64,000 bases of DNA, taken from NCBI RefSeq assembly GCF_025499515.1, contig NZ_JAMKFA010000001.1, forward strand, positions 372,001-436,000. The letters run 5' to 3'. Position numbers and translations under genes: made by a program. The notes under the pieces were generated by a model. The model was given only the letters and a program-made list of their open reading frames with translations. It did no database searches and had not been told where the DNA came from. Source of the DNA: Flavobacterium odoriferum (GTDB lineage Bacteria > Bacteroidota > Bacteroidia > Flavobacteriales > Flavobacteriaceae). How positions within the stretch are numbered: position 1 is the first letter of the stretch; each line of letters starts with the position of its first letter. Positions 19,391-28,849 of this stretch are shown in pieces.

Positions 19391-19942
19391 CTATTTTACA
19401 ATTTTCTGGATTTCATCGTATAATCGTTTTTCAGAAGTTCCTAGAGGATCGTGAACATCACCCATTGTTATAGGTTTTATTATTCCATTTTCAACATCAA
19501 CATTAGCTGTTTTAGGTTCAATCAATATTAGTTTAAAAAACTCACTTGCGTTAGCTTGGAACACTTTTCCAAAATAACTCATTTTAAAACTATTTACTTT
19601 TACCTCCGTTTGTTCTTTATTTACACCAAAATCCATTCTTATATAATCTGGAATTACACCATCAGGTAATCTAAAAACAATATCCTGAGGTTTGTCGCTT
19701 CCTTTAAACTCTGTAAATAGTGAATTAACTTCTTCATATTTACCCATTTCTTCGTTTTTATAATAAACTTGAAAACTGTCATCTTTTAATACAGTTGCGT
19801 TTAAAGTAATTGTAAATACTGTATCTTGTTTAACTTCTGCAGAACCTTCCGTTGAAACGCTCTCTTTTTCAGACACTTCATTATTTTTACATGAAACAAA
19901 AGTTGTAACAAAAACAAGGGATAATAATACTATTTTTTTCAT
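19391..19942 (-). CDS. Lipoprotein of unknown function in the polysaccharide locus
   Basis: The 183-residue protein has a type II signal peptide with a lipobox ending VSC (Cys18), then an acidic linker and a beta-rich domain (FTITLNATVLKDDSFQVYYK, then LPDGVIPDYIRMDFG). Similar beta-sandwich pieces occur in Bacteroidota glycan-related proteins, but I do not recognise a named family. It has its own promoter (19963-19991) and terminator (19337-19372), so it appears to be transcribed separately within the locus. The function is unknown. Confidence 0.75.
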   Translation of the reverse strand: MKKIVLLSLVFVTTFVSCKNNEVSEKESVSTEGSAEVKQDTVFTITLNATVLKDDSFQVYYKNEEMGKYEEVNSLFTEFKGSDKPQDIVFRLPDGVIPDYIRMDFGVNKEQTEVKVNSFKMSYFGKVFQANASEFFKLILIEPKTANVDVENGIIKPITMGDVHDPLGTSEKRLYDEIQKIVK

Positions 19943-19962
19943 ATGTTTATTTAATTTCTTTG

Positions 19963-19991
19963 CAAATTTAATTTTTTTTATTTAATATCAA
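19963..19991 (-). promoter_or_regulatory. Promoter of the locus lipoprotein gene
   Basis: On the reverse strand, TTG (19989-19991), an 18-base spacer and TAAATTTG (19963-19970) match the Bacteroidota consensus. The element overlaps the 3' end of the GT39 gene and precedes the lipoprotein ATG at 19942. Confidence 0.7.
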
Positions 19992-21816
19992 TTACTTTAT
20001 CAGTAATTAATAAACCTTCTTTTTTTTCGTTTTTTATATATATACCTAATCTATAAACACCTTTATTTAATCCTTTTTTCAATAGTTTTAAATCAAAGCC
20101 TGAATTATTATAATCGATGTTACAATTTTCTGTTGCTGTAATATCAGGCCTATTAATTAATGTAGTCAAAACTATTTTATTTTGATTATCATTCAAAAAC
20201 ACTAAATAAATATCACTGTTTTTAGAATCAATTTTTTCTAGAAAAGACCACCCTACAATTTTAATTGAATCATTTTGAATGTCAAATTTTTCAATCCAAG
20301 CCTTTATTTTATTTCCATAATTTGGCTTTGTAAAAGGCTTGAATTTGTCTATTTTAATATCGTTTTTAATTAACTTTTTTGGAGTAAATCTTTTTGCCCA
20401 AGCATCATAACCTTCAAAATTTTTATCTACAACGTAATTGTCATTAAAAAATTGTTCATTCTCTTTACTTATTTCAAATTTATTACCATGGGAATTGATA
20501 TACCAAAATGGAGCAAGCAAAGTTGTGTCATTTTTTGTTTCGCTGATTATGCTGTTGAAAGGTTTATCAATAATTTTTGGTTCATTAAAAAAGTAATTAA
20601 AATACCATGATAAAGATGAATAAATAATCTCATTAGGCTTTGAGTTGCTTTTTACAAATTCTGAAGCTTCTCTGAATTGAGATTTATTAGGTTGTGTATA
20701 ATATTTCTTTACGATAATAATATCAGATAATGAAAAAACAAATAGTATTGAAATCATTCCATATTTTACTGTTTTATTATTTATCATTGATAAAGCAATA
20801 CTAATCATGATAAGTACAGCTGGCAAAATATTTATAAAATATCTGTTAACCAACATTGGTAAACTAGTGTAAGTTCTTATTAGAGGTATAATTATCGTAA
20901 TTAGAATCCATAAAAAAAGTACAATAAAGCTAAAAATATTTTTATCTTCAATTGGGTTGATTGTATTTTTTTGATTTTCATCAAACAATTTAATAAAATA
21001 AAAAATAATTAATGGAACGATAAAAAACAAGACTGTTTCAGATTGCCCAAAAAAGTCTTTGAAAAACTGAGTATAAACATCTAAACTAGGCATTTGAATC
21101 CAAATGGATTTCATTTCAGTTGTTTTTAATATGAGCTTATATGTGGGAATATACAATAGTATTGTCATTAATCCTGAAATCAAACTATATTTAAAAAACC
21201 TTGCTCTTGATATATTGAAAGGGAAAATTATGTAATACAACAAGATTATATACTGAGCAAATAATGTAAAAACTGCAAAAAAATGACTATAAATCATTAA
21301 TGTTGAAACGAATCCAAAAATCAGTGTGTTTTTTAATGTTGGTGTTTTAATTAATCTAGTTAAATAGTAAAAAGAAAGTGTCGTTGTAAGAAACAAAAGT
21401 CCGTACATTCTAGCATCTTGGGAATAATAAATATGAAAGTAATTTACAGATAATAATATCATTGCATATATTCCTACTTTTTTAGAAAACAATTCTTTCC
21501 CTAACAAATAAATCGAATATAATCCAGCTATTCCTATTATTGCTGAGACCATTCTAGCGATGAATGTTGAGTATCCAAATATTTTAAAAACAACATTCAT
21601 TATAAAAAAGTATAATGGTGGATGAGGTTCTGCAATTAATAAAGCATCATGAACTTCATTAAAAGATAATTTTGGATTTGCTTCGTTAAGTGTATGAATT
21701 TCATCTAACCAAGGGCTTTGAAAGTTCAAATGATAAAGTCTTAAAAAAGACCCTATTATTAAAAATAAAAATATTACTTTATTTGATTTAATTAGGTTTA
21801 TTAAATTTCTAAACAT
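19978..21816 (-). CDS. GT39/PMT-family membrane glycosyltransferase
   Basis: The 612-residue GT-C protein has about ten to eleven membrane segments. The first loop has SPWLDEIHTLNEA, with the acidic pair typical of the dolichyl/undecaprenyl-phosphate-dependent GT39 family, followed by AEPHPPLYFFI. These enzymes use a polyprenyl-phosphate sugar on the periplasmic side. A soluble C-terminal beta domain (about 500-612) has VGWSFLEKID, NRPDIT and NNSGFDLKLL. I prefer the internal Met at 21816, because the first Met overlaps the upstream gene. It likely works with the GT2 polyprenyl-phosphate transferase upstream. Confidence 0.85.
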   Translation of the reverse strand: MFRNLINLIKSNKVIFLFLIIGSFLRLYHLNFQSPWLDEIHTLNEANPKLSFNEVHDALLIAEPHPPLYFFIMNVVFKIFGYSTFIARMVSAIIGIAGLYSIYLLGKELFSKKVGIYAMILLSVNYFHIYYSQDARMYGLLFLTTTLSFYYLTRLIKTPTLKNTLIFGFVSTLMIYSHFFAVFTLFAQYIILLYYIIFPFNISRARFFKYSLISGLMTILLYIPTYKLILKTTEMKSIWIQMPSLDVYTQFFKDFFGQSETVLFFIVPLIIFYFIKLFDENQKNTINPIEDKNIFSFIVLFLWILITIIIPLIRTYTSLPMLVNRYFINILPAVLIMISIALSMINNKTVKYGMISILFVFSLSDIIIVKKYYTQPNKSQFREASEFVKSNSKPNEIIYSSLSWYFNYFFNEPKIIDKPFNSIISETKNDTTLLAPFWYINSHGNKFEISKENEQFFNDNYVVDKNFEGYDAWAKRFTPKKLIKNDIKIDKFKPFTKPNYGNKIKAWIEKFDIQNDSIKIVGWSFLEKIDSKNSDIYLVFLNDNQNKIVLTTLINRPDITATENCNIDYNNSGFDLKLLKKGLNKGVYRLGIYIKNEKKEGLLITDKVIDIK

Positions 21817-21818
21817 TT

Positions 21819-22583
21819 TTAATTTTTTTTCCAATTATACAAAATAGACACCCCAAAAGGAAATTTCTTTTTTCTATTGATAAAACCGCTCTCAAATGAC
21901 ATAACTTTATAAAGAATCGTATTTAAAATTCCTGGTTTAAAAGCTTCAAAATCACTTCCAGATCCTTTTCTTTTTTGACCTAATTTTAAAAAATTACTAA
22001 CTTTTCTAAAAAAATAAATAGGTAAAAAGAGAAATGAATTAAAATAAGTATCAAAGACTTTATTTCCGTCATTTGTAGAATCGAAAAGTTGATTTATCTC
22101 CTTGATTTTATATCTCTTAAAATGATGATTAATAACATCGTGATGGCTCCACAAGCTCATGAAAGCTGGAACGGTAATTAATATTAATGATCCGTTCTTT
22201 GTAACTCGTTTTAACTCATTAACCGCCAATTGGTCGTCTTCAACATGTTCTATAACATCAAAAGCACAAACTAAATCAAAAGAATTATCGCTAAAAGGTA
22301 ATTCTGTAATTGAGCCGTTGATGATTTCTAATCCTGTTTTTTCAGAAGCAAATTCACAACAAAATTTATCATATTCTATGGAGGTAACTTTGCCAAACTT
22401 AGATAAATATTCAGAACTTCTTCCTGGACCACAACCTACATTGAGTATTTTTAAATCTGCTGAAGGAAGCTTTTCTTGCTTAATTAATTGTTGAATATAA
22501 TTAGACAATATTCCTTCTCTTGCAACAAACCACCAATGATTTCTTTCAAGTTCATAATATTCTTTATAATAATCGTGTTGCAT
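21819..22583 (-). CDS. Class I SAM-dependent methyltransferase
   Basis: The 254-residue Rossmann-fold methyltransferase has motif I LNVGCGPGRSSEYL, an acidic residue in SIEYDKF that binds the SAM ribose, and SFDLVCAFDVIEHV. The target may be a sugar or lipid-linked intermediate, given that it lies between the GT2 and GT39 genes. The substrate is not defined by sequence. It lies 3 bases downstream of the GT2 gene. Confidence 0.85.
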   Translation of the reverse strand: MQHDYYKEYYELERNHWWFVAREGILSNYIQQLIKQEKLPSADLKILNVGCGPGRSSEYLSKFGKVTSIEYDKFCCEFASEKTGLEIINGSITELPFSDNSFDLVCAFDVIEHVEDDQLAVNELKRVTKNGSLILITVPAFMSLWSHHDVINHHFKRYKIKEINQLFDSTNDGNKVFDTYFNSFLFLPIYFFRKVSNFLKLGQKRKGSGSDFEAFKPGILNTILYKVMSFESGFINRKKKFPFGVSILYNWKKN

Positions 22584-22586
22584 TCT

Positions 22587-23546
22587 TTATTTATTAATTT
22601 CTTTTCCTTCTTGAATAACTGAATCTACTATAAAAAGCGGTCTATTTCTAACTTGATTGTAAATTCTTAAAACATATTCTCCAATCAACCCTAACGATAT
22701 TAACTGGACACCCGAAAAAAGTATAATTGCTAATATTGTTGCGCTAAATCCTTGAGGAACATCGTTATAATAAATTTTCCGATAGATATTATATCCAAAA
22801 TAAATTAATGAAAAAATAACCGTCAAAAAGCCAAGTCTTGTAATAATTTTTACTGGAAAATCACTAAAGTTAAAAATTCCATTAAAGGCCAATTCAAACA
22901 ATTTTGTCCAACTATATTTGGTTTCACCAGCATGTCTTTCATCTCTATCGTATTCATATGCTATTTGTTTATAACCAACCCAAGCTCTCATACCCCGTAA
23001 ATATCTGCTTTGCTCGGGCATATTATTCATTGTGTCGACAACTCTCCTACTTAACATTGAAAAATCACCACTATCTATAGGTATATTAAAATTGGAAACC
23101 TTTTTTTGTAGTCTATAATAACTTGAATAGGCCATTTTTTTTATGAAACTTTCTTTTCTGTTTTTTCTAACAGCATAGATTACATCATATCCGTTTATTA
23201 ATAAATCATAAAATTGATTAACCAATTCTGGTGGGTCTTGTAAGTCTCCATCAATAATCATTGCTCCTTTTTTTCCTCTTACATACTGTAAACCTGCGGT
23301 TACCGCCAATTGATGTCCATGATTTCTTGATAATAAGACGCCTGTAAACCTAGTGTCTTCCTTACAAATTTTTTGGATTAAAGTATCTGTCTTATCACTA
23401 CTTCCATCATTAACCAAAATTACTTCACAAGAAAAACTGGTATTATTAATTACCGATGTAAGACGTTGTATTAATTTATCAAATACTTCTTCTTCATTAT
23501 AAAGAGGAACTACAATCGAAATATCTATATTTTTAAAATTACTCAT
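22587..23546 (-). CDS. GT2 polyprenyl-phosphate glycosyltransferase (GtrB/DPM-like)
   Basis: The 319-residue protein has a GT-A domain (ISIVVPLYNEEEVFDKLIQR, ILVNDGSSDKT, MIIDGDLQDPPEL) followed by two transmembrane helices near residues 235-300. This matches GtrB-like enzymes that load a sugar onto polyprenyl phosphate for use by GT-C transferases such as the GT39 encoded downstream. The motif GETKYSWTKL before the membrane part is typical. A role in side-chain glycosylation of the glycan or lipid A is inference. Confidence 0.9.
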   Translation of the reverse strand: MSNFKNIDISIVVPLYNEEEVFDKLIQRLTSVINNTSFSCEVILVNDGSSDKTDTLIQKICKEDTRFTGVLLSRNHGHQLAVTAGLQYVRGKKGAMIIDGDLQDPPELVNQFYDLLINGYDVIYAVRKNRKESFIKKMAYSSYYRLQKKVSNFNIPIDSGDFSMLSRRVVDTMNNMPEQSRYLRGMRAWVGYKQIAYEYDRDERHAGETKYSWTKLFELAFNGIFNFSDFPVKIITRLGFLTVIFSLIYFGYNIYRKIYYNDVPQGFSATILAIILFSGVQLISLGLIGEYVLRIYNQVRNRPLFIVDSVIQEGKEINK

Positions 23547-23576
23547 TTCTGAATTTTTTTCTCTGTAAAAATCTAA

Positions 23577-24344
23577 CTAATATATTAATCTTCCTCTAAA
23601 AACCTCTTCAACATCAATTATCAGAGGTATATTTTCTAAAACAACATTGCCGGTTGCATTAATTATTCCTTCAATTTTTTGAACTGGGTAAACAAACATA
23701 TCATTTGAACCTCTATGATACACTTTTATTAATTCTACGTATAAATCTTTTCCGTAAAAACGTCCGTTACCAAAATAAAAGTTTAATAACATTTCATTAC
23801 TATGTCCTGTAATGTAGAAATTAGAAACGTTATTGTTTTCTACAACAAATTGTAAGTTATCAACCGCTATATAAAAATCACCTGTTCCAGCACCGTCAGA
23901 AACATCTATTGAAAATAAACGAACAATTGGTGAGTGTAACACGCCGTCAGATTGTATTTTTTGTTCGGTTTTACAATGCAGTTCTAATTCTGGTATTAAA
24001 GGTAAAATAGTTCCATCTGGAATAGTTACATAAACAGTAGTTTGTCCGTAATCTCTAGCAATATTACAAGAAGAATTATCTTTAACAATAAGCATATCGC
24101 CGTCTAATCTTACTTCTAAATCATCAATTATGTTATCTGATGTTTTGATTTTCACTTCATAATTTGGGCCTTCTTTAACAACTAAACCAACACCATCATA
24201 GACTTTAATTTTACTAAAGTTCTCCAACGGAAACGTTTGTGTGATTTGATTTCCATTTCCTTTGAAACAATCTTCAGAAATACCACAACTGGTTACCAAA
24301 ATAAGGAAACAAAAAGTAACTATATGTAAAACAAATTTTCTCAT
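23577..24344 (-). CDS. Head-GIN (DUF2807) lipoprotein
   Basis: The 255-residue protein begins with a lipoprotein signal (MRKFVLHIVTFCFLILVTSC, Cys20). The mature part matches the putative auto-transporter head-GIN domain DUF2807: FSKIKVYDGVGLVVKEGPNY, then IIDDLEVRLDGDMLIVKDN, a right-handed beta-helix. I start at 24344, since the longer frame extends into the upstream gene. It begins one base after the stop of the PagL-like gene, so the two are probably co-expressed. The function of this family is unknown. Confidence 0.85.
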   Translation of the reverse strand: MRKFVLHIVTFCFLILVTSCGISEDCFKGNGNQITQTFPLENFSKIKVYDGVGLVVKEGPNYEVKIKTSDNIIDDLEVRLDGDMLIVKDNSSCNIARDYGQTTVYVTIPDGTILPLIPELELHCKTEQKIQSDGVLHSPIVRLFSIDVSDGAGTGDFYIAVDNLQFVVENNNVSNFYITGHSNEMLLNFYFGNGRFYGKDLYVELIKVYHRGSNDMFVYPVQKIEGIINATGNVVLENIPLIIDVEEVFRGRLIY

Positions 24345-24345
24345 A

Positions 24346-25443
24346 TTATAATCGTACACCAAGTGTAGCTTCAATAGCTTCTGCTCTTCCACCGTGGGTT
24401 TTTAATCCAACTCCTGTGAAAATATTTTTATAAAGATAATATTTTATCCCAACTCTTTGATAGATGTCTATTTCATAATCAAAAGGTTTGTAAACATAAT
24501 AGCCTAGTTGTGTTTCAATAGATAATTTATTAATGAATAATTCATGTCCAACAAACAGTCCAATTCGTTTATAGTCCGTTCCTGGTTCTGTATATGATTT
24601 ATGATCTTGGGGAAATGCTACTGAAACAAACTCAATATAATCTTGTAAATAACGAGAGAAAAAAACATCTGTTCCTAATTGTAAAGCACTTTTTCTTCCA
24701 ATTCGTTTATCGGCATACAAACCAATGTGATAAAATTGACGTTGACCCAAATGTGGAACAGGTCCTTCTGAAATTCCTGTTCTAAAAGCGATATTGTATT
24801 TGATTCGTTCTTTATAAGTGTCTTTTGATGGTAATGAATCAACTATAAACTCTTGTTTGTCGTTCAAATTATAATTCAATCCTACATTAAAGGCTATCGT
24901 GTTAATTCCGCTGTTTGGCGCTTTGAATCTTCCGTTAGAAAAATGAGTCAACATAAAACCAGCTTGAAGTCCTATTTTATCAATAATGTTTTCCTTCTTA
25001 TATTGTAATAAAAAGTAGTTATTGTCCATAAATTTAGTTCCGAAAGCATTGTTTTTGTTGTTGGTTTCCTTGTCATAAGGTGAAGAAGTCATGCCAATTC
25101 CTTGCGAAATTCGAAACATCAATTGACGCTTGAAAAAATAAAAATTATAATGCACTCCAACCGCATGATTAACCCCTAAATATTGGTTTTTGAAATCTAA
25201 ATAGTGATACGAAACACCATAGTCAGGATAATTATACACTTGTTGCCATTCTTTTTTTCCAAAGGTTTTCCAGTTGTAACTTAGCAAAAAACCATCTGGA
25301 TGACCTGTGATTAAATGGCCAACATCATCCGTATGTTTATAGATATTCCCTCTAAAAAGTTGTACATCAAAATAGGTTGATACTTTTTCTTGAGAGAAAG
25401 AAAAAAAGAAAGAGAAGCAAAAAAGTAAAATTGTTTTTTTCAT
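24346..25443 (-). CDS. PagL-like lipid A 3-O-deacylase (acyloxyacyl hydrolase)
   Basis: The 365-residue protein has a signal peptide (ending near FSFSQ) and a beta-barrel pattern. The PagL catalytic signature HFSNGRFKAPNSGIN is present, with His167, Ser169 and Asn170 as the likely active-site residues. PagL removes an acyl chain from lipid A in the outer membrane. At 365 residues it is longer than PagL of Pseudomonas, as is common for Bacteroidota acyloxyacyl hydrolase homologues. Its place inside the polysaccharide locus suggests coordinated LPS remodelling, which is inference. Confidence 0.85.
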   Translation of the reverse strand: MKKTILLFCFSFFFSFSQEKVSTYFDVQLFRGNIYKHTDDVGHLITGHPDGFLLSYNWKTFGKKEWQQVYNYPDYGVSYHYLDFKNQYLGVNHAVGVHYNFYFFKRQLMFRISQGIGMTSSPYDKETNNKNNAFGTKFMDNNYFLLQYKKENIIDKIGLQAGFMLTHFSNGRFKAPNSGINTIAFNVGLNYNLNDKQEFIVDSLPSKDTYKERIKYNIAFRTGISEGPVPHLGQRQFYHIGLYADKRIGRKSALQLGTDVFFSRYLQDYIEFVSVAFPQDHKSYTEPGTDYKRIGLFVGHELFINKLSIETQLGYYVYKPFDYEIDIYQRVGIKYYLYKNIFTGVGLKTHGGRAEAIEATLGVRL

Positions 25444-25447
25444 GAAT

Positions 25448-26353
25448 TTACAATTGTTTTAAACATGCACTTAAACTAGTTTGCCAATCATTAATTTTAA
25501 TATCGAATGTACTTTTAATTTTTGTTTTATCCAAAACACTATAGGCTGGCCTTTTGGCTGGCGTAGGATAAGCCGAAGTTGGAATAGGTTTTAAATCTAT
25601 TGAAACTCCTTTTTGGCGAAATATTTCATTAGCAAAATCATACCAAGAACATTGCCTTTCGTTTGAGAAATTATAGATTCCGAAAGATGATGGATGATTG
25701 GATGATTGGATGATTTTTATCAAAACCTCAGCTAAATCAACAGCGTTTGTTGGTGTTCCAATTTGATCAGCAACAACAGAAAGACTATCACGTTCCGATG
25801 CCAATCGTAGCATGGTTTTCATAAAATTGTTTCCAAATTGAGAATACACCCAAGAAGTTCTAATGATAAAATGTTTTTCCCAATTTGCCTGAATCGCCTG
25901 CTCTCCTTGTAATTTTGTTAAACCATAAACGCCGCTTGGAAAAGGCACATCGGTTTCTGTAAGTCCAAAATCACTTTTTAAAGGCAATCTAAGTTCTCTA
26001 TCATAATAGGCAATACCATCTGAAAAATAAGCATCAAAAACAAAATCAGTAGAAATATGAATTAAAATTGTATTGAACTTCTTGCAGGTAATCGCTAAAT
26101 TTTCTGGTCCGTTTGCGTTAATATCAAAAGCTTTCGCTGGTTCGCTTTCAGCTTTATCAACTGCTGTGTATGCTGCTGCATTGATACAAAATTGAGGTTG
26201 ATAGTTTGAAAAAACAGCTTGACAATTTTCTAAATTCGTAATGTCTAAGTCCGAAGAAGAACAAAACACAAAATCTATTTCAGGATATTTCCCAGAAATA
26301 GATTGAATTGCTTGTCCTAATTGTCCGTTTGCTCCTGTTACCAATACTACCAT
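25448..26353 (-). CDS. rfbD: dTDP-4-dehydrorhamnose reductase
   Basis: RmlD reduces dTDP-4-keto-L-rhamnose to dTDP-L-rhamnose, the last step of the pathway. The 301-residue Rossmann protein has VTGANGQLGQAI, INAAAYTAVDKAES, STDFVFDA (where a Y-like position is usual), and the catalytic Tyr/Lys pair in VYGLTKLQGE. It overlaps rfbC by 7 bases. An 8 bp repeat at 25686-25715 encodes part of the protein (about residues 213-223) and could shift the frame if its copy number changed. The gene is intact here. Confidence 0.94.
   Translation of the reverse strand: MVVLVTGANGQLGQAIQSISGKYPEIDFVFCSSSDLDITNLENCQAVFSNYQPQFCINAAAYTAVDKAESEPAKAFDINANGPENLAITCKKFNTILIHISTDFVFDAYFSDGIAYYDRELRLPLKSDFGLTETDVPFPSGVYGLTKLQGEQAIQANWEKHFIIRTSWVYSQFGNNFMKTMLRLASERDSLSVVADQIGTPTNAVDLAEVLIKIIQSSNHPSSFGIYNFSNERQCSWYDFANEIFRQKGVSIDLKPIPTSAYPTPAKRPAYSVLDKTKIKSTFDIKINDWQTSLSACLKQL
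25686..25715. repeat. rfbD: Octamer tandem repeat inside rfbD
   Basis: The unit GATGATTG occurs as two full copies (25693-25708) plus seven bases of a third, preceded by a 7-base imperfect unit. The 8 bp period is not a multiple of three, so slippage by one unit would break the reading frame. Confidence 0.6.
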
Positions 26354-26898
26354 ACTTTTTTAGCATTTTGTAGATTAGGTAATACTTTATCTTTATCAGA
26401 AATTATTAAATCTTGGATAGGAAAATTCCAATCGATATTTAGGGTTTCATCATTATATAGTATTCCACCTTCGCTTTCCTTATTGTAAAAATTATCGCAT
26501 TTATAAAAGAAGGTTGCTGTTTCTGATAATACTAAAAACCCATGAGCAAAACCTCTCGGAACAAAAAACTGAGTTTTGTTTTCTGCCGAAAGCAAAACCG
26601 CCTCATATTGACCATAAGTGTCTGATTCTGGACGTAAATCTACCGCAACATCTAAAACTTCTCCATCAAGTACACGAACTAACTTTGCTTGAGCGTGTTC
26701 ACCACATTGGTAATGCAATCCTCGTAAAACGCCTTTGGTTGAAAACGATTGGTTGTCTTGCACAAAAGTTACTTTTTGCCCAACGCCTTCTTGAAAAGTC
26801 TTTTCGTTGAAACTTTCCATGAAGTAACCGCGTTCGTCTTTTATTATTTTTGGCTCCAGGATAAAACATCCTTTAAGTTTGGTTTCTGTAAATTTCAT
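26347..26898 (-). CDS. rfbC: dTDP-4-dehydrorhamnose 3,5-epimerase
   Basis: RmlC epimerises dTDP-4-keto-6-deoxyglucose at C3 and C5. The 183-residue length is usual for this cupin. It has RGYFMESFNEKTF, FVQDNQSFSTKGVLRGLHYQ (with the catalytic His of the GLHYQ motif) and FVPRGFAHGFLVLSE. It is the third gene of the rmlB-A-C-D set, 80 bases after rfbA. Confidence 0.96.
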   Translation of the reverse strand: MKFTETKLKGCFILEPKIIKDERGYFMESFNEKTFQEGVGQKVTFVQDNQSFSTKGVLRGLHYQCGEHAQAKLVRVLDGEVLDVAVDLRPESDTYGQYEAVLLSAENKTQFFVPRGFAHGFLVLSETATFFYKCDNFYNKESEGGILYNDETLNIDWNFPIQDLIISDKDKVLPNLQNAKKVW

Positions 26899-26978
26899 AA
26901 AAATAATGTGTCAATTGGACGGTATGTCAATTAGCCAATTATCTTCATTGGCACATTGAATATTGGCATATTAGCTAA
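26899..26978. repeat. Intergenic patch of degenerate TTAGCCAAT / ATTGGC words
   Basis: The 80-base gap between rfbC and rfbA carries repeated short words in both orientations (TGTCAATTGG, TGTCAATTAGCCAATTA, then ATTGGCACATTG and ATTGGCATATTAGCTAATT). The two halves are imperfect inverted repeats. No protein is encoded and no terminator is obvious. Confidence 0.5.
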
Positions 26979-27836
26979 TTAAATTAAGCTCATTAAATGT
27001 TTTCCGTAACCACTTTTTAGTAACGGTTCTGCCAATTTTTTTAATTGTTCAGCATTGATGAAACCCATTTTGTAAGCTGCTTCTTCAATAGCTCCAATTT
27101 TTAATCCTTGACGTTCTTCTATTACTTGTACAAATTGTCCAGCTTGCATTAAAGATTGAAATGTTCCGGTGTCTAACCATGCAGTTCCTCTATCTAAAAT
27201 GGAAACTTTTAAATTTCCTTGCTCTAAATAGGCTTTATTGATATCGGTAATTTCTAACTCTCCGCGTGGACTTGGTTTAATATTTGCTGCTATTTCAACT
27301 ACTTGATTGTCGTAAAAATAAATTCCAGGAACCGCAAAATTTGATTTTGGATGCGTTGGTTTTTCTTCAATAGATAAAACTTTACCAGCACCATCGAATT
27401 CAACTACTCCATAACGTTCTGGGTCATGAACATGATAAGCATAAACAATTCCTCCGTTTGGATTGCTGTTTTCTTGTAACAATTCGGCTAAACCTGTTCC
27501 GTAGAAAATATTATCTCCTAGAATTAAAGCTACTTTATCGTTTCCAATAAATTCTTTCCCAATGATAAACGCTTCGGCTAAACCATTTGGGTGCTCTTGA
27601 ACGGCATATTCAAATTTACAACCTAATGATTTTCCATCACCTAATAATTGGCGAAATAAAGGTAAATCATGCGGTGTTGAAATAATTAAGATTTCGCTAA
27701 TTCCTGCCCACATCAAAGTTGATAATGGATAGTAAATCATCGGTTTATCATAAATAGGCATTAATTGTTTGCTCACCGCTAATGTTAACGGATGTAAACG
27801 TGTGCCTGAACCTCCAGCTAATATAATTCCTTTCAT
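26979..27836 (-). CDS. rfbA: Glucose-1-phosphate thymidylyltransferase
   Basis: RmlA makes dTDP-glucose from glucose-1-phosphate and dTTP, the entry step to dTDP-rhamnose. The 285-residue protein has the nucleotidyltransferase signature [16 protein letters not shown], then [23 protein letters not shown] and [10 protein letters not shown]. Its start overlaps the end of rfbB by one base. Confidence 0.97.
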   Translation of the reverse strand: MKGIILAGGSGTRLHPLTLAVSKQLMPIYDKPMIYYPLSTLMWAGISEILIISTPHDLPLFRQLLGDGKSLGCKFEYAVQEHPNGLAEAFIIGKEFIGNDKVALILGDNIFYGTGLAELLQENSNPNGGIVYAYHVHDPERYGVVEFDGAGKVLSIEEKPTHPKSNFAVPGIYFYDNQVVEIAANIKPSPRGELEITDINKAYLEQGNLKVSILDRGTAWLDTGTFQSLMQAGQFVQVIEERQGLKIGAIEEAAYKMGFINAEQLKKLAEPLLKSGYGKHLMSLI

Positions 27837-28849
27837 TAGTTGTTATATTTTTGTAAATACCATTCGATGGTTTTCTTGATTCCTGATTCGAAATTTTCAT
27901 CGGCTTTCCAGCCTAATTCATTTTCAATTTTTGTTGCATCAATAGCATAACGCAAATCATGACCTGGTCTGTCTTTTACAAATGTAATTTGGTCTTGATA
28001 TTTTCCTTCAGATTTTGGTTGTAATTCATTCAAAATTGAACAAACAGTATCTACGATGTACAAATTATTACGTTCGTTTCTTCCGCCAATATTGTAGGTC
28101 TCTCCAGATTTTCCGGTTTTGAATGCCAATTCAATTCCTTTGCAATGATCTAAAACGTATAACCAATCGCGAACGTTTTTTCCATCGCCATAAATTGGAA
28201 TATTTTCTCCTTTTATTGCTTTACGAATAATGGTTGGAATCAACTTTTCGTCATGTTGTTTTGGTCCGTAATTGTTAGAACAATTTGTGGTTACAACATT
28301 CATTCCATACGTATGAAAATAACTTCTTACAATCATATCTGAACCCGCTTTTGAAGCGGAATACGGACTATTTGGCGCATAAGGAGTGGTTTCTTCAAAC
28401 AGACCTGTTTCGCCTAAAGTTCCATAAACCTCATCGGTAGAAACGTGGTGAAAACGCGAATTTTCAAATCCAACATTATATTGATTAGGAGCTGACATCC
28501 AAAGTTTTCTTGCGGTGTCCAATAAATTAAACGTTCCTAAAACATTAGTTTTTATAAAAGCTTCTGGACCCGAAATTGAATTATCAACATGGCTTTCTGC
28601 TGCGAAGTGAATCACATCATGAAATAGAAATTTTTGGAATAAATCTTCAACAAAATTTCTATCACAAATGTCACCTTGTACAAACGTATATCTTGGATGG
28701 TTTTCTACTTCTGAAACATTTTCTAAATTTCCAGCATACGTGAGTAAATCCAAATTTACTAAATGATAATCTGAATTGTTTTCTATAAAATAGGGAACGA
28801 AATTAGCCCCAATAAATCCGGCACCGCCTGTTACTAATATATTTTTCAT
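27836..28849 (-). CDS. rfbB: dTDP-glucose 4,6-dehydratase
   Basis: RmlB forms dTDP-4-keto-6-deoxyglucose using NAD. The 337-residue extended SDR shows [37 protein letters not shown] (with the catalytic Asp-Glu after Thr), [10 protein letters not shown] with the Tyr/Lys pair, and NCSNNYGP. Its start overlaps the Wzz-like gene by one base. It is probably translationally coupled with rfbA. Confidence 0.97.
   Translation of the reverse strand: MKNILVTGGAGFIGANFVPYFIENNSDYHLVNLDLLTYAGNLENVSEVENHPRYTFVQGDICDRNFVEDLFQKFLFHDVIHFAAESHVDNSISGPEAFIKTNVLGTFNLLDTARKLWMSAPNQYNVGFENSRFHHVSTDEVYGTLGETGLFEETTPYAPNSPYSASKAGSDMIVRSYFHTYGMNVVTTNCSNNYGPKQHDEKLIPTIIRKAIKGENIPIYGDGKNVRDWLYVLDHCKGIELAFKTGKSGETYNIGGRNERNNLYIVDTVCSILNELQPKSEGKYQDQITFVKDRPGHDLRYAIDATKIENELGWKADENFESGIKKTIEWYLQKYNN

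Noticed and set aside
22159..22494. 111-codon plus-strand frame over the methyltransferase gene
   Set aside because: Antisense shadow; no family features.
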